Assembly: GCF_900102035.1 (NCBI RefSeq)
Contig: NZ_LT629689.1
Span: forward strand, 3,332,001-3,396,000
Reading direction: 5' to 3'
Source of the DNA: Pseudomonas extremaustralis
Lineage (GTDB): Bacteria > Pseudomonadota > Gammaproteobacteria > Pseudomonadales > Pseudomonadaceae
Length of the DNA stretch: 64,000 bases
Shown: one piece after another, positions 41,472 to 54,809 of the stretch
Layout: every line of letters begins with the position of its first letter
How positions within the stretch are numbered: the stretch's first letter is position 1
Notes under the pieces: generated by a model
Databases searched by the model: none
What the model was told of the DNA's origin: nothing
Seen by the model: the letters and a program-made list of their open reading frames with translations, nothing else
Made by a program: the position numbers and the translations under genes

Positions 41472-42803
41472 TCAGCTCAAACCTTGATCGCAAGTCTGTG
41501 GCATCCAATGCAATTGCCAGTCGCCAGGCGCCGCGTTCCATGCCGTGTTCCATAGCCCCGTCAGGCTGGGCACCCCCAGCAATTGCTCGCCCTGATAGAG
41601 CAGCGGCAATCTGCCACGGACGAAGCCGGGCAGCCCGCTTTCGTTGAGCAAGCGTTTCAAGTCACGCCGGCCCCGACCTGGCACGTCGATGACTTCACCA
41701 CCCTGCCGATACCGGATCACCAGCGGGCCTCCGGGGGCTCTGCCGCTGAGTCTCAACTGACCGTTACCGGGTAACGCTAGAGGGCTTTGCGGGTCAGGCC
41801 AGCTCACCGCCGCGTCGGAAAAATCCGACCAAGCGACGGGTAACCACCAGATACGCTCGCCGCAACGGTGCAACTCGCCACCAGCCAGATGCCATACGGG
41901 TTGCGCATCGCCCCTGGCATCACGCAGGGAATACCAACCGGCCCAGTGGTCGCTGTCGGGTAACCGGGTCAGCGGGCTCAGCCAGTGACGCAGGGCATTG
42001 CGTTGACGCGCGTCGGAAAGCGCACACAACGGCGCCAGGGCCAATGATGGCAAGGGTAGCCACGGAACAGGCGATGGCTGCTCGGCGGTTTGCAGGTCGA
42101 GGCATGCCAACTCGTCCAACAGGCCTTGGGCTTCGCTCAAATGTTCAGCGGCACGGGCCAGGCTGGCAACGGCCTGGGGCCAGCGCTCGGTCAGCCGCGG
42201 AAATACACGATGGCGCAGGTAATTACGCGAAAAGCGTGGATCGGCGTTGGAAGGGTCTTCGACCCACGTCAACTGGTGTTCCTCGGCGTAGGCCTGCAGC
42301 TGCGCGCGCGAACTGCCCAGCAACGGCCGCAGCAGATGACCGCTCGCCAGCGCACGCTGCATTGGCATGGCCGCCAACCCTTGCACCCCCGCGCCGCGCA
42401 ACAGACGAAACAGCAAGGTTTCGGCCTGATCGTCGCGGTGCTGGCCGATGAGCAACACTTCTCCTGCCCCGACCACATCACTGAATGCCTGATAGCGCGC
42501 ATCACGGGCCGCGCGCTCCAGGCTTGCGCCTGCCCGCACCTGCACGCACATCACCCGCAAGGGCACGCCAAGGGCGTCACAGACCGACTGGCAATGACCA
42601 GGCCAGGCATCGGCCGCAGCTTGCAGGCCATGGTGGACATGAACAGCGCTGAGCGTAGGAAGCGTCTCAGTTTTGGCGAGATTTGCCAGGAGGTGCAGCA
42701 GGACGGTGGAATCAAGCCCGCCGGAAAAAGCGATATGCCAGGCCGGAGCGTTGCGCCAGGGAGCCAGGGTTTGCAGGAATTTGGCGGATAGTAAGGGTTT
42801 CAT
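41472..42803 (-). CDS. tilS: tRNA(Ile)-lysidine synthase
   Basis: A 443-residue essential enzyme that converts C34 of tRNA-Ile(CAU) to lysidine, switching it from Met to Ile decoding. The PP-loop ATPase motif is HIAFSGGLDSTVLLHLL, with GQHRDDQAETLLFRLLRG next. The N-terminal core is followed by TilS substrate-binding and C-terminal domains, as in the long enterobacterial form. It lies after accA with a type B repeat between. Confidence 0.95.
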   Translation of the reverse strand: MKPLLSAKFLQTLAPWRNAPAWHIAFSGGLDSTVLLHLLANLAKTETLPTLSAVHVHHGLQAAADAWPGHCQSVCDALGVPLRVMCVQVRAGASLERAARDARYQAFSDVVGAGEVLLIGQHRDDQAETLLFRLLRGAGVQGLAAMPMQRALASGHLLRPLLGSSRAQLQAYAEEHQLTWVEDPSNADPRFSRNYLRHRVFPRLTERWPQAVASLARAAEHLSEAQGLLDELACLDLQTAEQPSPVPWLPLPSLALAPLCALSDARQRNALRHWLSPLTRLPDSDHWAGWYSLRDARGDAQPVWHLAGGELHRCGERIWWLPVAWSDFSDAAVSWPDPQSPLALPGNGQLRLSGRAPGGPLVIRYRQGGEVIDVPGRGRRDLKRLLNESGLPGFVRGRLPLLYQGEQLLGVPSLTGLWNTAWNAAPGDWQLHWMPQTCDQGLS

Positions 42804-42855
42804 CAGATGTTACCGCCGCAAACCTGGAATACGTTGGCCAAGCATACACAAAGCA

Positions 42856-42951
42856 AATGTGGGAGAGGGCTGGCTCCCGATAGCGGCGGGTCAGTCACCT
42901 GATGCATTGACTGACGCTCAGCAATCGGGGGCAAGCCCCCTCCCACATTTT
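42856..42951. repeat. Paired inverted repeat, type B
   Basis: The left arm AATGTGGGAGAGGGCTGGC and the right arm GCAAGCCCCCTCCCACATT are inverse copies, with a variable centre holding a weaker inverted pair around GGTCAGTCA and TGACTGAC. It occupies nearly the whole gap between accA and tilS, the only large break in that stretch of the series. Confidence 0.88.
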
Positions 42952-42963
42952 TACTGTTGCGAT

Positions 42964-43911
42964 TTAGAGGCCGTAGCTCATCAGACGCTCGTAACGCCGG
43001 GCCAGCAGCGCTTCGGTATCCAGCTTCTTGAGCATCGCCAGTTGCGAACCCAGCTCGACACGGATGGTCGCGGCGGCAGCGGCCGGGTCGCGGTGAGCGC
43101 CGCCCAGTGGCTCGGCGATGACTTTATCCACGATGCCCAGGCCCTTGAGGCGATCGGCAGTGATGCCCATGGCTTCAGCGGCATCCGGTGCCTTTTCGGC
43201 GGTTTTCCACAGGATCGAGGCGCAACCTTCCGGCGAAATCACCGCGTAGGTCGAATATTGCAGCATGTTCAGTTGGTCGCAGACACCAATGGCCAACGCG
43301 CCGCCGGAACCACCTTCACCAATCACGGTGGCGATGATCGGGGTTTTCAGGCGGGACATGACACGCAGGTTCCAGGCAATCGCTTCGCTCTGGTTGCGCT
43401 CTTCGGCGTCGATGCCTGGGTAGGCGCCCGGAGTGTCGATAAAGGTCAGGATCGGCATCTTGAAGCGTTCGGCCATTTCCATCAGGCGGCAAGCCTTGCG
43501 GTAGCCTTCCGGACGCGGCATGCCGAAGTTACGGCGGACTTTCTCGCGCACTTCACGGCCTTTCTGGTGACCGATCACCATCACCGGCTGGTCATCCAGG
43601 CGAGCGATGCCGCCCACGATGGCCGCGTCGTCGGAGAAGTGGCGGTCGCCATGCAACTCGTCGAACTCGGTGAAGATGTGCTGAATGTAGTCCAGAGTGT
43701 ACGGACGACGCGGGTGGCGGGCCAGGCGAGCGATCTGCCAGCTGGTCAGCTTGCCAAAGATGTCTTCGGTGAGCGTACTGCTCTTGTCTTGCAGGCGGGC
43801 GATCTCATCGCCGATGTTCAGCGAATTGTCATTGCCGACCAGGCGCAGTTCTTCAATCTTGGCTTGCAGGTCAGCGATCGGCTGTTCGAAATCAAGAAAA
43901 TTCGGGTTCAT
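42964..43911 (-). CDS. accA: Acetyl-CoA carboxylase carboxyltransferase subunit alpha
   Basis: A 315-residue subunit of acetyl-CoA carboxylase, which forms malonyl-CoA for fatty-acid synthesis. N-terminal coil [19 protein letters not shown], then the crotonase-like carboxyltransferase core with [26 protein letters not shown] and [13 protein letters not shown]. The ATG at 43911 gives the conserved start. It follows dnaE by about 140 bases. Confidence 0.98.
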   Translation of the reverse strand: MNPNFLDFEQPIADLQAKIEELRLVGNDNSLNIGDEIARLQDKSSTLTEDIFGKLTSWQIARLARHPRRPYTLDYIQHIFTEFDELHGDRHFSDDAAIVGGIARLDDQPVMVIGHQKGREVREKVRRNFGMPRPEGYRKACRLMEMAERFKMPILTFIDTPGAYPGIDAEERNQSEAIAWNLRVMSRLKTPIIATVIGEGGSGGALAIGVCDQLNMLQYSTYAVISPEGCASILWKTAEKAPDAAEAMGITADRLKGLGIVDKVIAEPLGGAHRDPAAAAATIRVELGSQLAMLKKLDTEALLARRYERLMSYGL

Positions 43912-44049
43912 AAGCGTCCGTCTTGGGTCGACGGCCAAGGAGTGCCTGGCCAGCCGGTTGTCTATTCGCGCCCTACCTTAAGGGAGAGGCACGTCTAGGT
44001 CGAGATTAAATGTTTGGCCGAGATCAGGCGATTTGCCATCACCTGATCG

Positions 44050-47571
<3,522 letters not shown>

Positions 47572-47647
47572 AGTGATCCTGTCTAAAAACGTGGAGACAA
47601 CAAGGCCCGGATTGTACCGGGCCTTGGCAAAAACATCAGCCTGGCGA

Positions 47648-48280
47648 CTAAACCTCGCTCAGGCTCCCGCGCAACTCGTAAGCCAGGCGCACCGGGGCGA
47701 ACGAGCGTCGGTGGATCGGCGTCGGGCCCAGACGGGCGAGGGCTTCCAGATGAACGGGCGTGGGGTAGCCTTTATGGCCCGCGATGCCGTAGCCGGGATA
47801 GATCAGTTCAAAGGCAGCCATTTCGCGATCGCGGCTGACCTTGGCCAGGATCGAGGCCGCTGCGATGGCAGGTACCTTGCTGTCGCCTTTGACCACCGCT
47901 TCCGCCGGCATGGCCAGCTTAGGACAACGGTTGCCGTCGATCATCGCCAGTTTTGGTGTGATGTGCAGGCCTTCGACCGCGCGTTGCATGGCAAGCATGG
48001 TGGCGTGGAGGATATTCAGTTCGTCGATCTCTTCGACTTCGGCCCGGGCGATATGCCAGCTCAGGGCTTTTTCGCAGATCTCGTCAAAGAGTTTTTCGCG
48101 ACGCGCTTCGGTGAGTTTTTTCGAGTCGTTGAGACCGATGATCGGACGGTTCGGATCAAGAATCACCGCCGCCGTGACCACCGCGCCACACAGTGGGCCA
48201 CGTCCGACCTCATCCACACCGGCCACCAGTTCATGGGCTTGTGCGACCAGGCTGAAATCCAGCCCCATTTGCGTCGTCAT
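47648..48280 (-). CDS. rnhB: Ribonuclease HII
   Basis: A 210-residue endonuclease that cuts at ribonucleotides in DNA and removes RNA of RNA-DNA hybrids. Catalytic acid motif [16 protein letters not shown], plus [16 protein letters not shown] and [15 protein letters not shown]. The ATG at 48280 overlaps the lpxB stop by four bases; a second ATG four codons later would also fit. Confidence 0.96.
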   Translation of the reverse strand: MTTQMGLDFSLVAQAHELVAGVDEVGRGPLCGAVVTAAVILDPNRPIIGLNDSKKLTEARREKLFDEICEKALSWHIARAEVEEIDELNILHATMLAMQRAVEGLHITPKLAMIDGNRCPKLAMPAEAVVKGDSKVPAIAAASILAKVSRDREMAAFELIYPGYGIAGHKGYPTPVHLEALARLGPTPIHRRSFAPVRLAYELRGSLSEV

Positions 48281-49416
48281 AGGGCTTCCTGTTTGTGGCC
48301 GATCAAGGTCAGCACGGCATCCGCCGCCTGGTTTGACGCATCACGCCGCAAGGTGCGATGGATCTCGTCGAAACCACGGGTCTGCTCTTCGCCGCCGTCG
48401 ATCAAGGGCAGTAACGTTTGCGCAAGGGCCTCGGGCGTTGCATCGTCCTGCAACAGTTCCGGCACCAACAAGCGCTGAGCCAGCAAGTTGGGCAACGAGA
48501 TGTAAGGGCTTTTGACCATACGCTTGAGAATCCAGAACGTCAGCGGCGCCAGTCGGTAAGCCACGACCATCGGACGCTTGTACAACAATGCCTCCAGAGT
48601 CGCAGTACCCGACGCGATCAACACCGCATCACACGCTGCCAGAGCCAGATGCGACTGGCCGTCGAGCAGTGTCAACGGCAGGTTGCGGCCTTCCAGCAGG
48701 GTTTCGATCTGTGCGCGACGCTGTGGGCTGGCGCAGGGCAACACGAAACGCACCCCGGGTTTCAGGGCCTGAAGGCGCTCGGCGGCATCGAAAAACACGC
48801 TCGCCAAACGGCCGACTTCGCCACCACGACTGCCCGGCATCAGCGCGACGAGGGGCCCGTCAGGCAAGCCCAGTTCGGCCCGCGCTGCGCTGCGATCAGC
48901 TTGCAAAGGGATGGCATCGGCCAAGGTATGCCCGACAAAACGCACCGGAACGCCCTGCTCTTCGTAGAACTTGGCCTCGAACGGCAGCAAGGTCAGCATC
49001 AGGTCGCAGCCTTCGCGGATCTTCAGTACGCGCTTCTGCCGCCACGCCCAGACGGACGGGCTGACATAGTGAACCGTCTTGATCCCGGCCTGACGCAACT
49101 TGAGTTCGATATTGAGTGTGAAGTCCGGCGCGTCTATTCCGATAAACACGTCAGGCTTTTCTTCGATCAGGGTCTGAATCAGAAGCTTGCGACGAGCCAG
49201 CAGCTCACGCAGGCGCCCCAGCACCTCGACCAGTCCCATGACCGACAGACGCTCCATGGGAAAGTAAGATGTGAGGCCTTCGGCCTGCATCAACGGGCCA
49301 CCGACCCCAATGAACTCGACCGCCGGATGCTGAGTCTTGAGCGCCCGCATGAGACCGGCGCCCAGAATGTCGCCGGAAGCTTCTCCGGCGACCAGCGCGA
49401 TACGCAGATTGGCCAT
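48277..49416 (-). CDS. lpxB: Lipid-A-disaccharide synthase
   Basis: A 379-residue GT19 glycosyltransferase that joins UDP-2,3-diacylglucosamine and lipid X to the lipid A disaccharide at the inner membrane. N-terminal [36 protein letters not shown] and the C-terminal nucleotide-binding stretch [23 protein letters not shown] are typical. Begins two bases after lpxA. Confidence 0.97.
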   Translation of the reverse strand: MANLRIALVAGEASGDILGAGLMRALKTQHPAVEFIGVGGPLMQAEGLTSYFPMERLSVMGLVEVLGRLRELLARRKLLIQTLIEEKPDVFIGIDAPDFTLNIELKLRQAGIKTVHYVSPSVWAWRQKRVLKIREGCDLMLTLLPFEAKFYEEQGVPVRFVGHTLADAIPLQADRSAARAELGLPDGPLVALMPGSRGGEVGRLASVFFDAAERLQALKPGVRFVLPCASPQRRAQIETLLEGRNLPLTLLDGQSHLALAACDAVLIASGTATLEALLYKRPMVVAYRLAPLTFWILKRMVKSPYISLPNLLAQRLLVPELLQDDATPEALAQTLLPLIDGGEEQTRGFDEIHRTLRRDASNQAADAVLTLIGHKQEAL

Positions 49417-49418
49417 GA

Positions 49419-50195
49419 TCAGCGGGTGATGCCGCGGGTCGACGCCTGGATCGAGTCACGGAACACCGCGACTTCCGGGAACAACGCGGCGGACTCGGCC
49501 AGTTGAGTCAACGCCTGGTCCACCGTCAGCCCCTGGCGATACACCACCTTGTAGGCGCGGCGCAGGGCATGGATCGTATCTTCGCTGAAACCGCGGCGGC
49601 GCATGCCTTCGAAGTTCATGCTGCGGGCTTCGGCAGGGTTACCGAACACCGTGACGAACGCCGGTACATCCTTGCCGATGGCGGTCCCCATGCCGGAAAA
49701 GCTGTGGGCACCGATATGGCAATACTGATGCACCAGGGTGAATCCGGACAGGATGGCCCAATCATCAACGTGCACATGGCCAGCCAGTGCGGTGTTGTTG
49801 ACCAGGATGCAGTGGTTGCCGATCACGCTGTCATGGCCGATGTGGGCATAGGCCATGACCAGATTGTGGTCACCCAACGTGGTTTCAGCACGATCCTGCA
49901 CAGTGCCACGGTGAATGGTCACACCTTCACGGATGATGTTGTGATCACCGATGACCAGGCGCGTTTCTTCACCTTTGTACTTCATGTCCGGGGTGTCTTC
50001 GCCTACCGAAGAGAACTGGTAGATGCGATTGTGTTTGCCAATGCGGGTCGGCCCTTTGAGGATCACGTGCGGCCCGATGACAGTCCCCTCGCCGATTTCC
50101 ACACCTGCGCCGACGATCGACCAAGGGCCGACCTCAACGTCGGCGGCCAGTACGGCCGACGGATCGATGATTGCGCGAGGGTCAATCAAACTCAT
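49419..50195 (-). CDS. lpxA: UDP-N-acetylglucosamine acyltransferase
   Basis: A 258-residue trimeric left-handed beta-helix enzyme, first step of lipid A synthesis. Hexapeptide repeats run from [17 protein letters not shown] through [18 protein letters not shown], with the catalytic His in [14 protein letters not shown]; the C-terminal helical domain follows. The ATG at 50195 overlaps the fabZ stop (ATGA). Confidence 0.97.
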
Positions 50196-50632
50196 AGTTT
50201 GCGTTCCGCACAGATGATCTCGGCGGAGCACACCGGCTTGCCATCCACCGAAGCCTGGCATTCGAACTTCCAGATCTGGCGCTTGCAGCTGATGAACTTG
50301 GCTTCCAGGATCAACTGGTCACCCGGGGTGACCGGGTTGCGGAAACGCAACTTGTCGGAACCCACGAAATAGTAAAGCGTGCCGTCGGCAGGCTTGAGAT
50401 CGAGCATTTTGAAACCAAGGATACCGGCAGCCTGGGCCATCGCCTCGATGATCAGCACGCCCGGCATGATGGGATGCGCGGGAAAGTGACCATTGAAGAA
50501 AGGTTCGTTGATGCTGACATTCTTGTAGGCACGAATGCGCTTTTCCTCAACATTGAGGTCCACTACGCGATCCACCAGCAGGAACGGGTAACGGTGAGGC
50601 AGGTATTCGCGAATCTCGTTGATGTCCATCAT
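50192..50632 (-). CDS. fabZ: 3-hydroxyacyl-ACP dehydratase FabZ
   Basis: A 146-residue hot-dog-fold dehydratase of fatty-acid elongation. The catalytic His is in [15 protein letters not shown] and the catalytic Glu in [13 protein letters not shown]. Standing between lpxD and lpxA, it balances use of 3-hydroxyacyl-ACP between fatty acids and lipid A. Complete. Confidence 0.97.
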
Positions 50633-50739
50633 TTCGGAGGGAAGCCTGTAATAAAGATTGGGGGCGGACTAAAAGCACGCCCCGCTAGCAAATCAAGGAG
50701 GCAGTCTAGCGGCTGTGCACACTTGATATGGAAATGGTA

Positions 50740-51795
50740 TCAGCCTTCTGATGAAGCATTACCGCCAGGGGTCACGTCTGCAACGCGCTTTTCCAGCTGT
50801 TTGAGGCGCCGAGCCATGTCGTCGATATGCCTCAAGCGGGCTGCGCTCTTGCGCCACTCAGCTGCGGGCTGCATGGCGGTACCGGAAGAATAGGCACCCG
50901 GTTCGGTAATCGAGTGGGTCACCATGGTCATGCCCGTGATGAAGACGTTGTCGCAAATTTCGATATGTCCCACCAGCCCTACGCCACCGGCGAGCATGCA
51001 ATGCTTGCCGATTTTGGTGCTGCCGGAAATCCCGACGCACGCGGCCATGGCGGTGTGATCGCCAATCTGCACGTTGTGGGCGATCTGGATCTGGTTGTCG
51101 AGCTTCACGCCATTACCGATCACGGTATCGGCCAGAGCCCCGCGATCCACAGCCGTATTGACGCCGATTTCCACGTCGTCGCCGATCAAAACGCCGCCGA
51201 CCTGGGCAATCTTGTTCCAGATACCTTTGGCATTGGCAAAGCCGAAGCCCTCGCCGCCGATGACCGCACCGGATTGAATGACCACACGCTCACCGATACG
51301 CACATCGTGGTAGAGGGTCACGCGGGGGGCCAACCAGCCATCAGCACCGATTTCGCAACGCGCGCCGATAAAGCAATGCGCCCCTACCGTTACACCGGCG
51401 GCAATGCGTGCACCGCTCTCGATCACCGCAAAGGCGCCGATACTGGCCGCAGGGTCAACCTGGGCATCATCGGCAATAACCGCTGACGGATGAATACCGC
51501 CGGCCGCCTTGGGCTTGGGATCGAACAGGTGCGACACCCGCGCATACGCCAGGTACGGATCGGCCACCACCAGCGCGTCTCCGGCAAACGCTTCGGCGTC
51601 AGCGGCTTTGAGCAACACGGCTGCGGCTTGGCTGTCGACCAGGTATTTACGGTATTGGGGGTTTGCGAGAAAGCTCAACTGAGCTGGGCCAGCCTCCTGC
51701 AAGGTGGCTAGCCCAGTAATTTCCTTCTCCGGGGAACCACGCAAGGTGGCGCCCAGGAACTCGGCCAACTCGCCGAGTTTGATAATCGCGGTCAT
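50740..51795 (-). CDS. lpxD: UDP-3-O-(3-hydroxyacyl)glucosamine N-acyltransferase
   Basis: A 351-residue beta-helix acyltransferase, third step of lipid A synthesis. An N-terminal uridine-binding domain is followed by hexapeptide repeats ([45 protein letters not shown]) with the catalytic His in [16 protein letters not shown] and a C-terminal helix. Ends about 107 bases before fabZ, begins three bases after skp. Confidence 0.97.
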   Translation of the reverse strand: MTAIIKLGELAEFLGATLRGSPEKEITGLATLQEAGPAQLSFLANPQYRKYLVDSQAAAVLLKAADAEAFAGDALVVADPYLAYARVSHLFDPKPKAAGGIHPSAVIADDAQVDPAASIGAFAVIESGARIAAGVTVGAHCFIGARCEIGADGWLAPRVTLYHDVRIGERVVIQSGAVIGGEGFGFANAKGIWNKIAQVGGVLIGDDVEIGVNTAVDRGALADTVIGNGVKLDNQIQIAHNVQIGDHTAMAACVGISGSTKIGKHCMLAGGVGLVGHIEICDNVFITGMTMVTHSITEPGAYSSGTAMQPAAEWRKSAARLRHIDDMARRLKQLEKRVADVTPGGNASSEG

Positions 51796-51798
51796 GGC

Positions 51799-52302
51799 TT
51801 ACTTCAGCTGGTTCATGCGCTCGATCACCTGGCGGGTGATGTCGTATTGAGGCTTGACGTCGATCACAGCGCCACGCTCGAAGACCAGGTCAAAGGCACC
51901 TTTCTTGATGACTTCTTCCACAGCGCTGTCGAGTTTTGGCTTCAACTGTTTCAGCATTTCACGGTCAGCAACAGCCTTGGCTTCGTTCAGCTCTTTGGAC
52001 TGGAACTGATAGTCACGGGCCTTTTGCTTGAATTCAAGCTCCAGGCGCTCGCGCTCGCCTTGCTGCATCTTGTCACCACCAGCGACCAGACGATCCTGGA
52101 TACCCTTGGCACTGCTTTCCAGGGTCTTGAGCTTGGTCAGTTGCGGACCGAATTTCTTCTCGGCATCCACGGCGTACTTCTTGGCCGCGTCGGATTCCAG
52201 CAGGGCCATCTGATAGTTCAGGACGGCAATCTTCATTTCGGCGAAGGCCGGGGTCGCTACCAGCACGGTTGCCAGCAGAACCAATTGAGTCAACTTACGC
52301 AC
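51799..52302 (-). CDS. skp: Periplasmic chaperone Skp (OmpH)
   Basis: A 167-residue periplasmic chaperone that holds unfolded outer-membrane proteins. Signal peptide MRKLTQLVLLATVLVATPAFA, then a beta core (MKIAVLNYQMALLES) with a long coiled-coil tentacle (KTLESSAKGIQDRL, RLELEFKQKARDYQFQSKEL). It sits between bamA and lpxD as in most gammaproteobacteria. Confidence 0.95.
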   Translation of the reverse strand: MRKLTQLVLLATVLVATPAFAEMKIAVLNYQMALLESDAAKKYAVDAEKKFGPQLTKLKTLESSAKGIQDRLVAGGDKMQQGERERLELEFKQKARDYQFQSKELNEAKAVADREMLKQLKPKLDSAVEEVIKKGAFDLVFERGAVIDVKPQYDITRQVIERMNQLK

Positions 52303-52347
52303 GATGTACTCCTACAGAATCCGTTGTCGTTATCTTAGGTCAGGCGC

Positions 52348-54735
52348 TTAGAACGTCTGGCCGAGGGAGAATTGGAAAATCTGGGTTTCAGCGTTATCCG
52401 GTTTCTTGATCGGCATGGCCAGAGCAAAGCTCAATGGGCCAAGCGCGGTCACCCAGGTCACACCAACACCCACGGAACTCGCCATGTTGCTGAGGCTAAC
52501 CTCGTTGCACTGGGTGTTCGACTTCACGCCGCTCGGGTTGGTGACCTGCTCGCACTTGGAGTCGAACACGTTACCCACGTCCCAGAAAACCGAAGTGCGC
52601 AGGGACCGTTGATCTTTAACGAACGGCAGTGGGAACAGAATCTCCGCACCACCCTGGATCAACACGTTACCACCGAATGGCAGCGCACTCGTATCGGAGT
52701 CCGCCACGGTGCCAGTGTTACCGGTCACGCCTACACCACGGCTCGGCGTACCACGAGGGCCCAGGGTACTGTCCTTGAAGCCACGAACCGAGTTGAAACC
52801 ACCAGCATAGTAGTTCTCGTAGAACGGCAGCCCATTGGTCGAACCGTAACCGTCACCATAGCCCAACTCAGTGTGCAGGCGCATGGTGTAGTTGTCGCTC
52901 AGAGGCTGGAACAACTGGCCACGATAGTCGAGCTTGAAGAACGACAGGTCGCTGCCCGGCGTCGTCGCTTCCAGGGTCAGGCTCTGGGAGTGACCACGGG
53001 TGGCGAGCACGCCCTTGTTCAGCGTCGACTCGGACCAGCCGGCGGACGCCTTGAAGTTCAGGAACTTATCGCCTTCCTTGCGGGTAAAGTCGAAGATTTC
53101 ATCCACGGTGTATACACCGGTCTTGATCTCATCCTGCTGCGCGGTCAGGCCGAAGGTCAGACGGGAAGTCTCGCTGATCGGGTAACCGATGTTGGCGCCC
53201 ACACCCAGGCTGTCGATCGCATAGCTTGCTACGTTGACGTCGAGGTCTTTGTAGTCGGTGGTGCGGTAGAAGGCGTTATAGCCCAGGCTCACACCGTCGG
53301 CAGTCCAGTAGGGGTCGACATAACCGAAGTTATAGCGGCTCTGGTATTCGCTTCGGGTCAGGCCGATGGAGACTTTGTTACCGGTACCCAGGAAGTTGTT
53401 CTGGGTAATCGAACCACCCAGGATCAGACCGGCACTCTGTGCGAAACCGACGCTGGCGGTGATGGAACCCGACGCCTGCTCTTCCACGGCGTAGTTCACG
53501 TCAACCTGGTCGTCCACACCCGGTACGGCCGGGGTCTCGACGTTCACTTCCTTGAAGAAGCCCAGACGCTCGAGGCGGGTCTTGGACTGGTCGATCAGGT
53601 AAGTCGAGGCCCAACCACCTTCCATCTGACGCATTTCACGACGCAGCACTTCGTCAGCGGACTTGGTGTTGCCACGGAAGTTGATGCGGTTCACATAGGC
53701 ACGCTTGCCTGGATCGACGACAAAGGTGATGTCCACGGTATGGTCATCATCGTGCGGAGTCGGCACGCCGTTGACATTGGCGAAGGTATAACCTTCGTTA
53801 CCCAGGCGACGGGTGATCAGCTCGGACGTGGTGGTCATCAGCTTGCGCGAGAACACCTGGTCTTTCTGCACCAGCAACAGGGCCTTGACTTGGTCTTCAG
53901 GCACCTTCAGGTCGCCACTCAGCTTGACGTCGCGAACCTTGTATTTCTCGCCTTCATTGACGTTGACAGTGATGTAGACGTGCTTCTTGTCCGGAGTGAT
54001 GGACACCTGGGTCGAAGCGATATCCATGTTGATATAGCCACGGTCCAGGTAGTAGGAACGCAGGCGCTCCAGGTCACCGGAGAGTTTTTCACGGGCATAC
54101 TTGTCATCGTTCTTGAAGAACGACAACCAGTTGGTGGTCTTGAGTTCGAACAGGTCGATCAGGTCTTCGTCGGCGAACTTGGTATTGCCCACCACGTTGA
54201 TGTGCTGAATGGCCGCCACGGTGCCTTCGTTGATGTTGACCTTGAGGCCGACACGGTTACGAGGCTGGGGGATCACTTCCGTTTCCACGGTCGCAGAGTA
54301 GCGACCCTGGGCAACATACTGACGTTGCAGTTCGTTACGCACACCTTCAAGGGTGGCGCGCTGGAAGATTTCGCCCTCGGCCAGGCCGGACTGCTTCAGG
54401 CCTTTCATCAGGTCCTCAGTGGAGATCGCCTTGTTGCCTTCGATCTCGATACTGGCGACGGAAGGTCGCTCGACCACGGTGATGACCAGGACGTTGCCTT
54501 CGCGACCCAGTTGGATATCTTGAAAGAAACCGGTTTTGAACAGCGCACGAGTGGATTCCACCAGGCGACGGTCATCAGCCTGTTCCCCAACGTTCAACGG
54601 CAAGGCGCCAAAGACGCTACCCGCGGAAACCCGCTGGAGGCCGTTGACACGAATATCGGAGATGGTGAAGGACTCGGCGTGAACTTCGGCGATCATCAAT
54701 ACGGTGAGAACCGCAGTTAGCAGCAGACGTTTCAT
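52348..54735 (-). CDS. bamA: Outer-membrane assembly factor BamA
   Basis: A 795-residue Omp85 protein that inserts beta-barrels in the outer membrane. Signal peptide to VHAES, five POTRA domains (first FTISDIRVNGLQRVSAG), and a 16-strand barrel with the lid-lock motif VRGF in FNSVRGFKDSTLGPRG and terminal aromatic QFSLGQTF. The ATG at 54735 gives the signal peptide. Preceded by a hairpin after rseP. Confidence 0.98.
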   Translation of the reverse strand: MKRLLLTAVLTVLMIAEVHAESFTISDIRVNGLQRVSAGSVFGALPLNVGEQADDRRLVESTRALFKTGFFQDIQLGREGNVLVITVVERPSVASIEIEGNKAISTEDLMKGLKQSGLAEGEIFQRATLEGVRNELQRQYVAQGRYSATVETEVIPQPRNRVGLKVNINEGTVAAIQHINVVGNTKFADEDLIDLFELKTTNWLSFFKNDDKYAREKLSGDLERLRSYYLDRGYINMDIASTQVSITPDKKHVYITVNVNEGEKYKVRDVKLSGDLKVPEDQVKALLLVQKDQVFSRKLMTTTSELITRRLGNEGYTFANVNGVPTPHDDDHTVDITFVVDPGKRAYVNRINFRGNTKSADEVLRREMRQMEGGWASTYLIDQSKTRLERLGFFKEVNVETPAVPGVDDQVDVNYAVEEQASGSITASVGFAQSAGLILGGSITQNNFLGTGNKVSIGLTRSEYQSRYNFGYVDPYWTADGVSLGYNAFYRTTDYKDLDVNVASYAIDSLGVGANIGYPISETSRLTFGLTAQQDEIKTGVYTVDEIFDFTRKEGDKFLNFKASAGWSESTLNKGVLATRGHSQSLTLEATTPGSDLSFFKLDYRGQLFQPLSDNYTMRLHTELGYGDGYGSTNGLPFYENYYAGGFNSVRGFKDSTLGPRGTPSRGVGVTGNTGTVADSDTSALPFGGNVLIQGGAEILFPLPFVKDQRSLRTSVFWDVGNVFDSKCEQVTNPSGVKSNTQCNEVSLSNMASSVGVGVTWVTALGPLSFALAMPIKKPDNAETQIFQFSLGQTF

Positions 54736-54770
54736 GAAGTCCTTTCTTATTCCAACTGGCAATAAACAAA

Positions 54771-54789
54771 CTGCCGCAAAATGCGGCAG
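54771..54789 (-). terminator. Hairpin between rseP and bamA
   Basis: On the minus strand CTGCCGCA, three-base loop, TGCGGCAG followed by TTTGTTTATT, 21 bases after the rseP stop. A partial terminator that may tune bamA expression. Confidence 0.65.
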
Positions 54790-54809
54790 ATTCGCAATTC
54801 AGCGAAGCG

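Noticed and set aside
52372..54720. A 782-codon open frame on the plus strand opposite bamA
   Set aside because: It mirrors the bamA codon structure in GC-rich DNA, has no recognisable domain, and bamA is certain.
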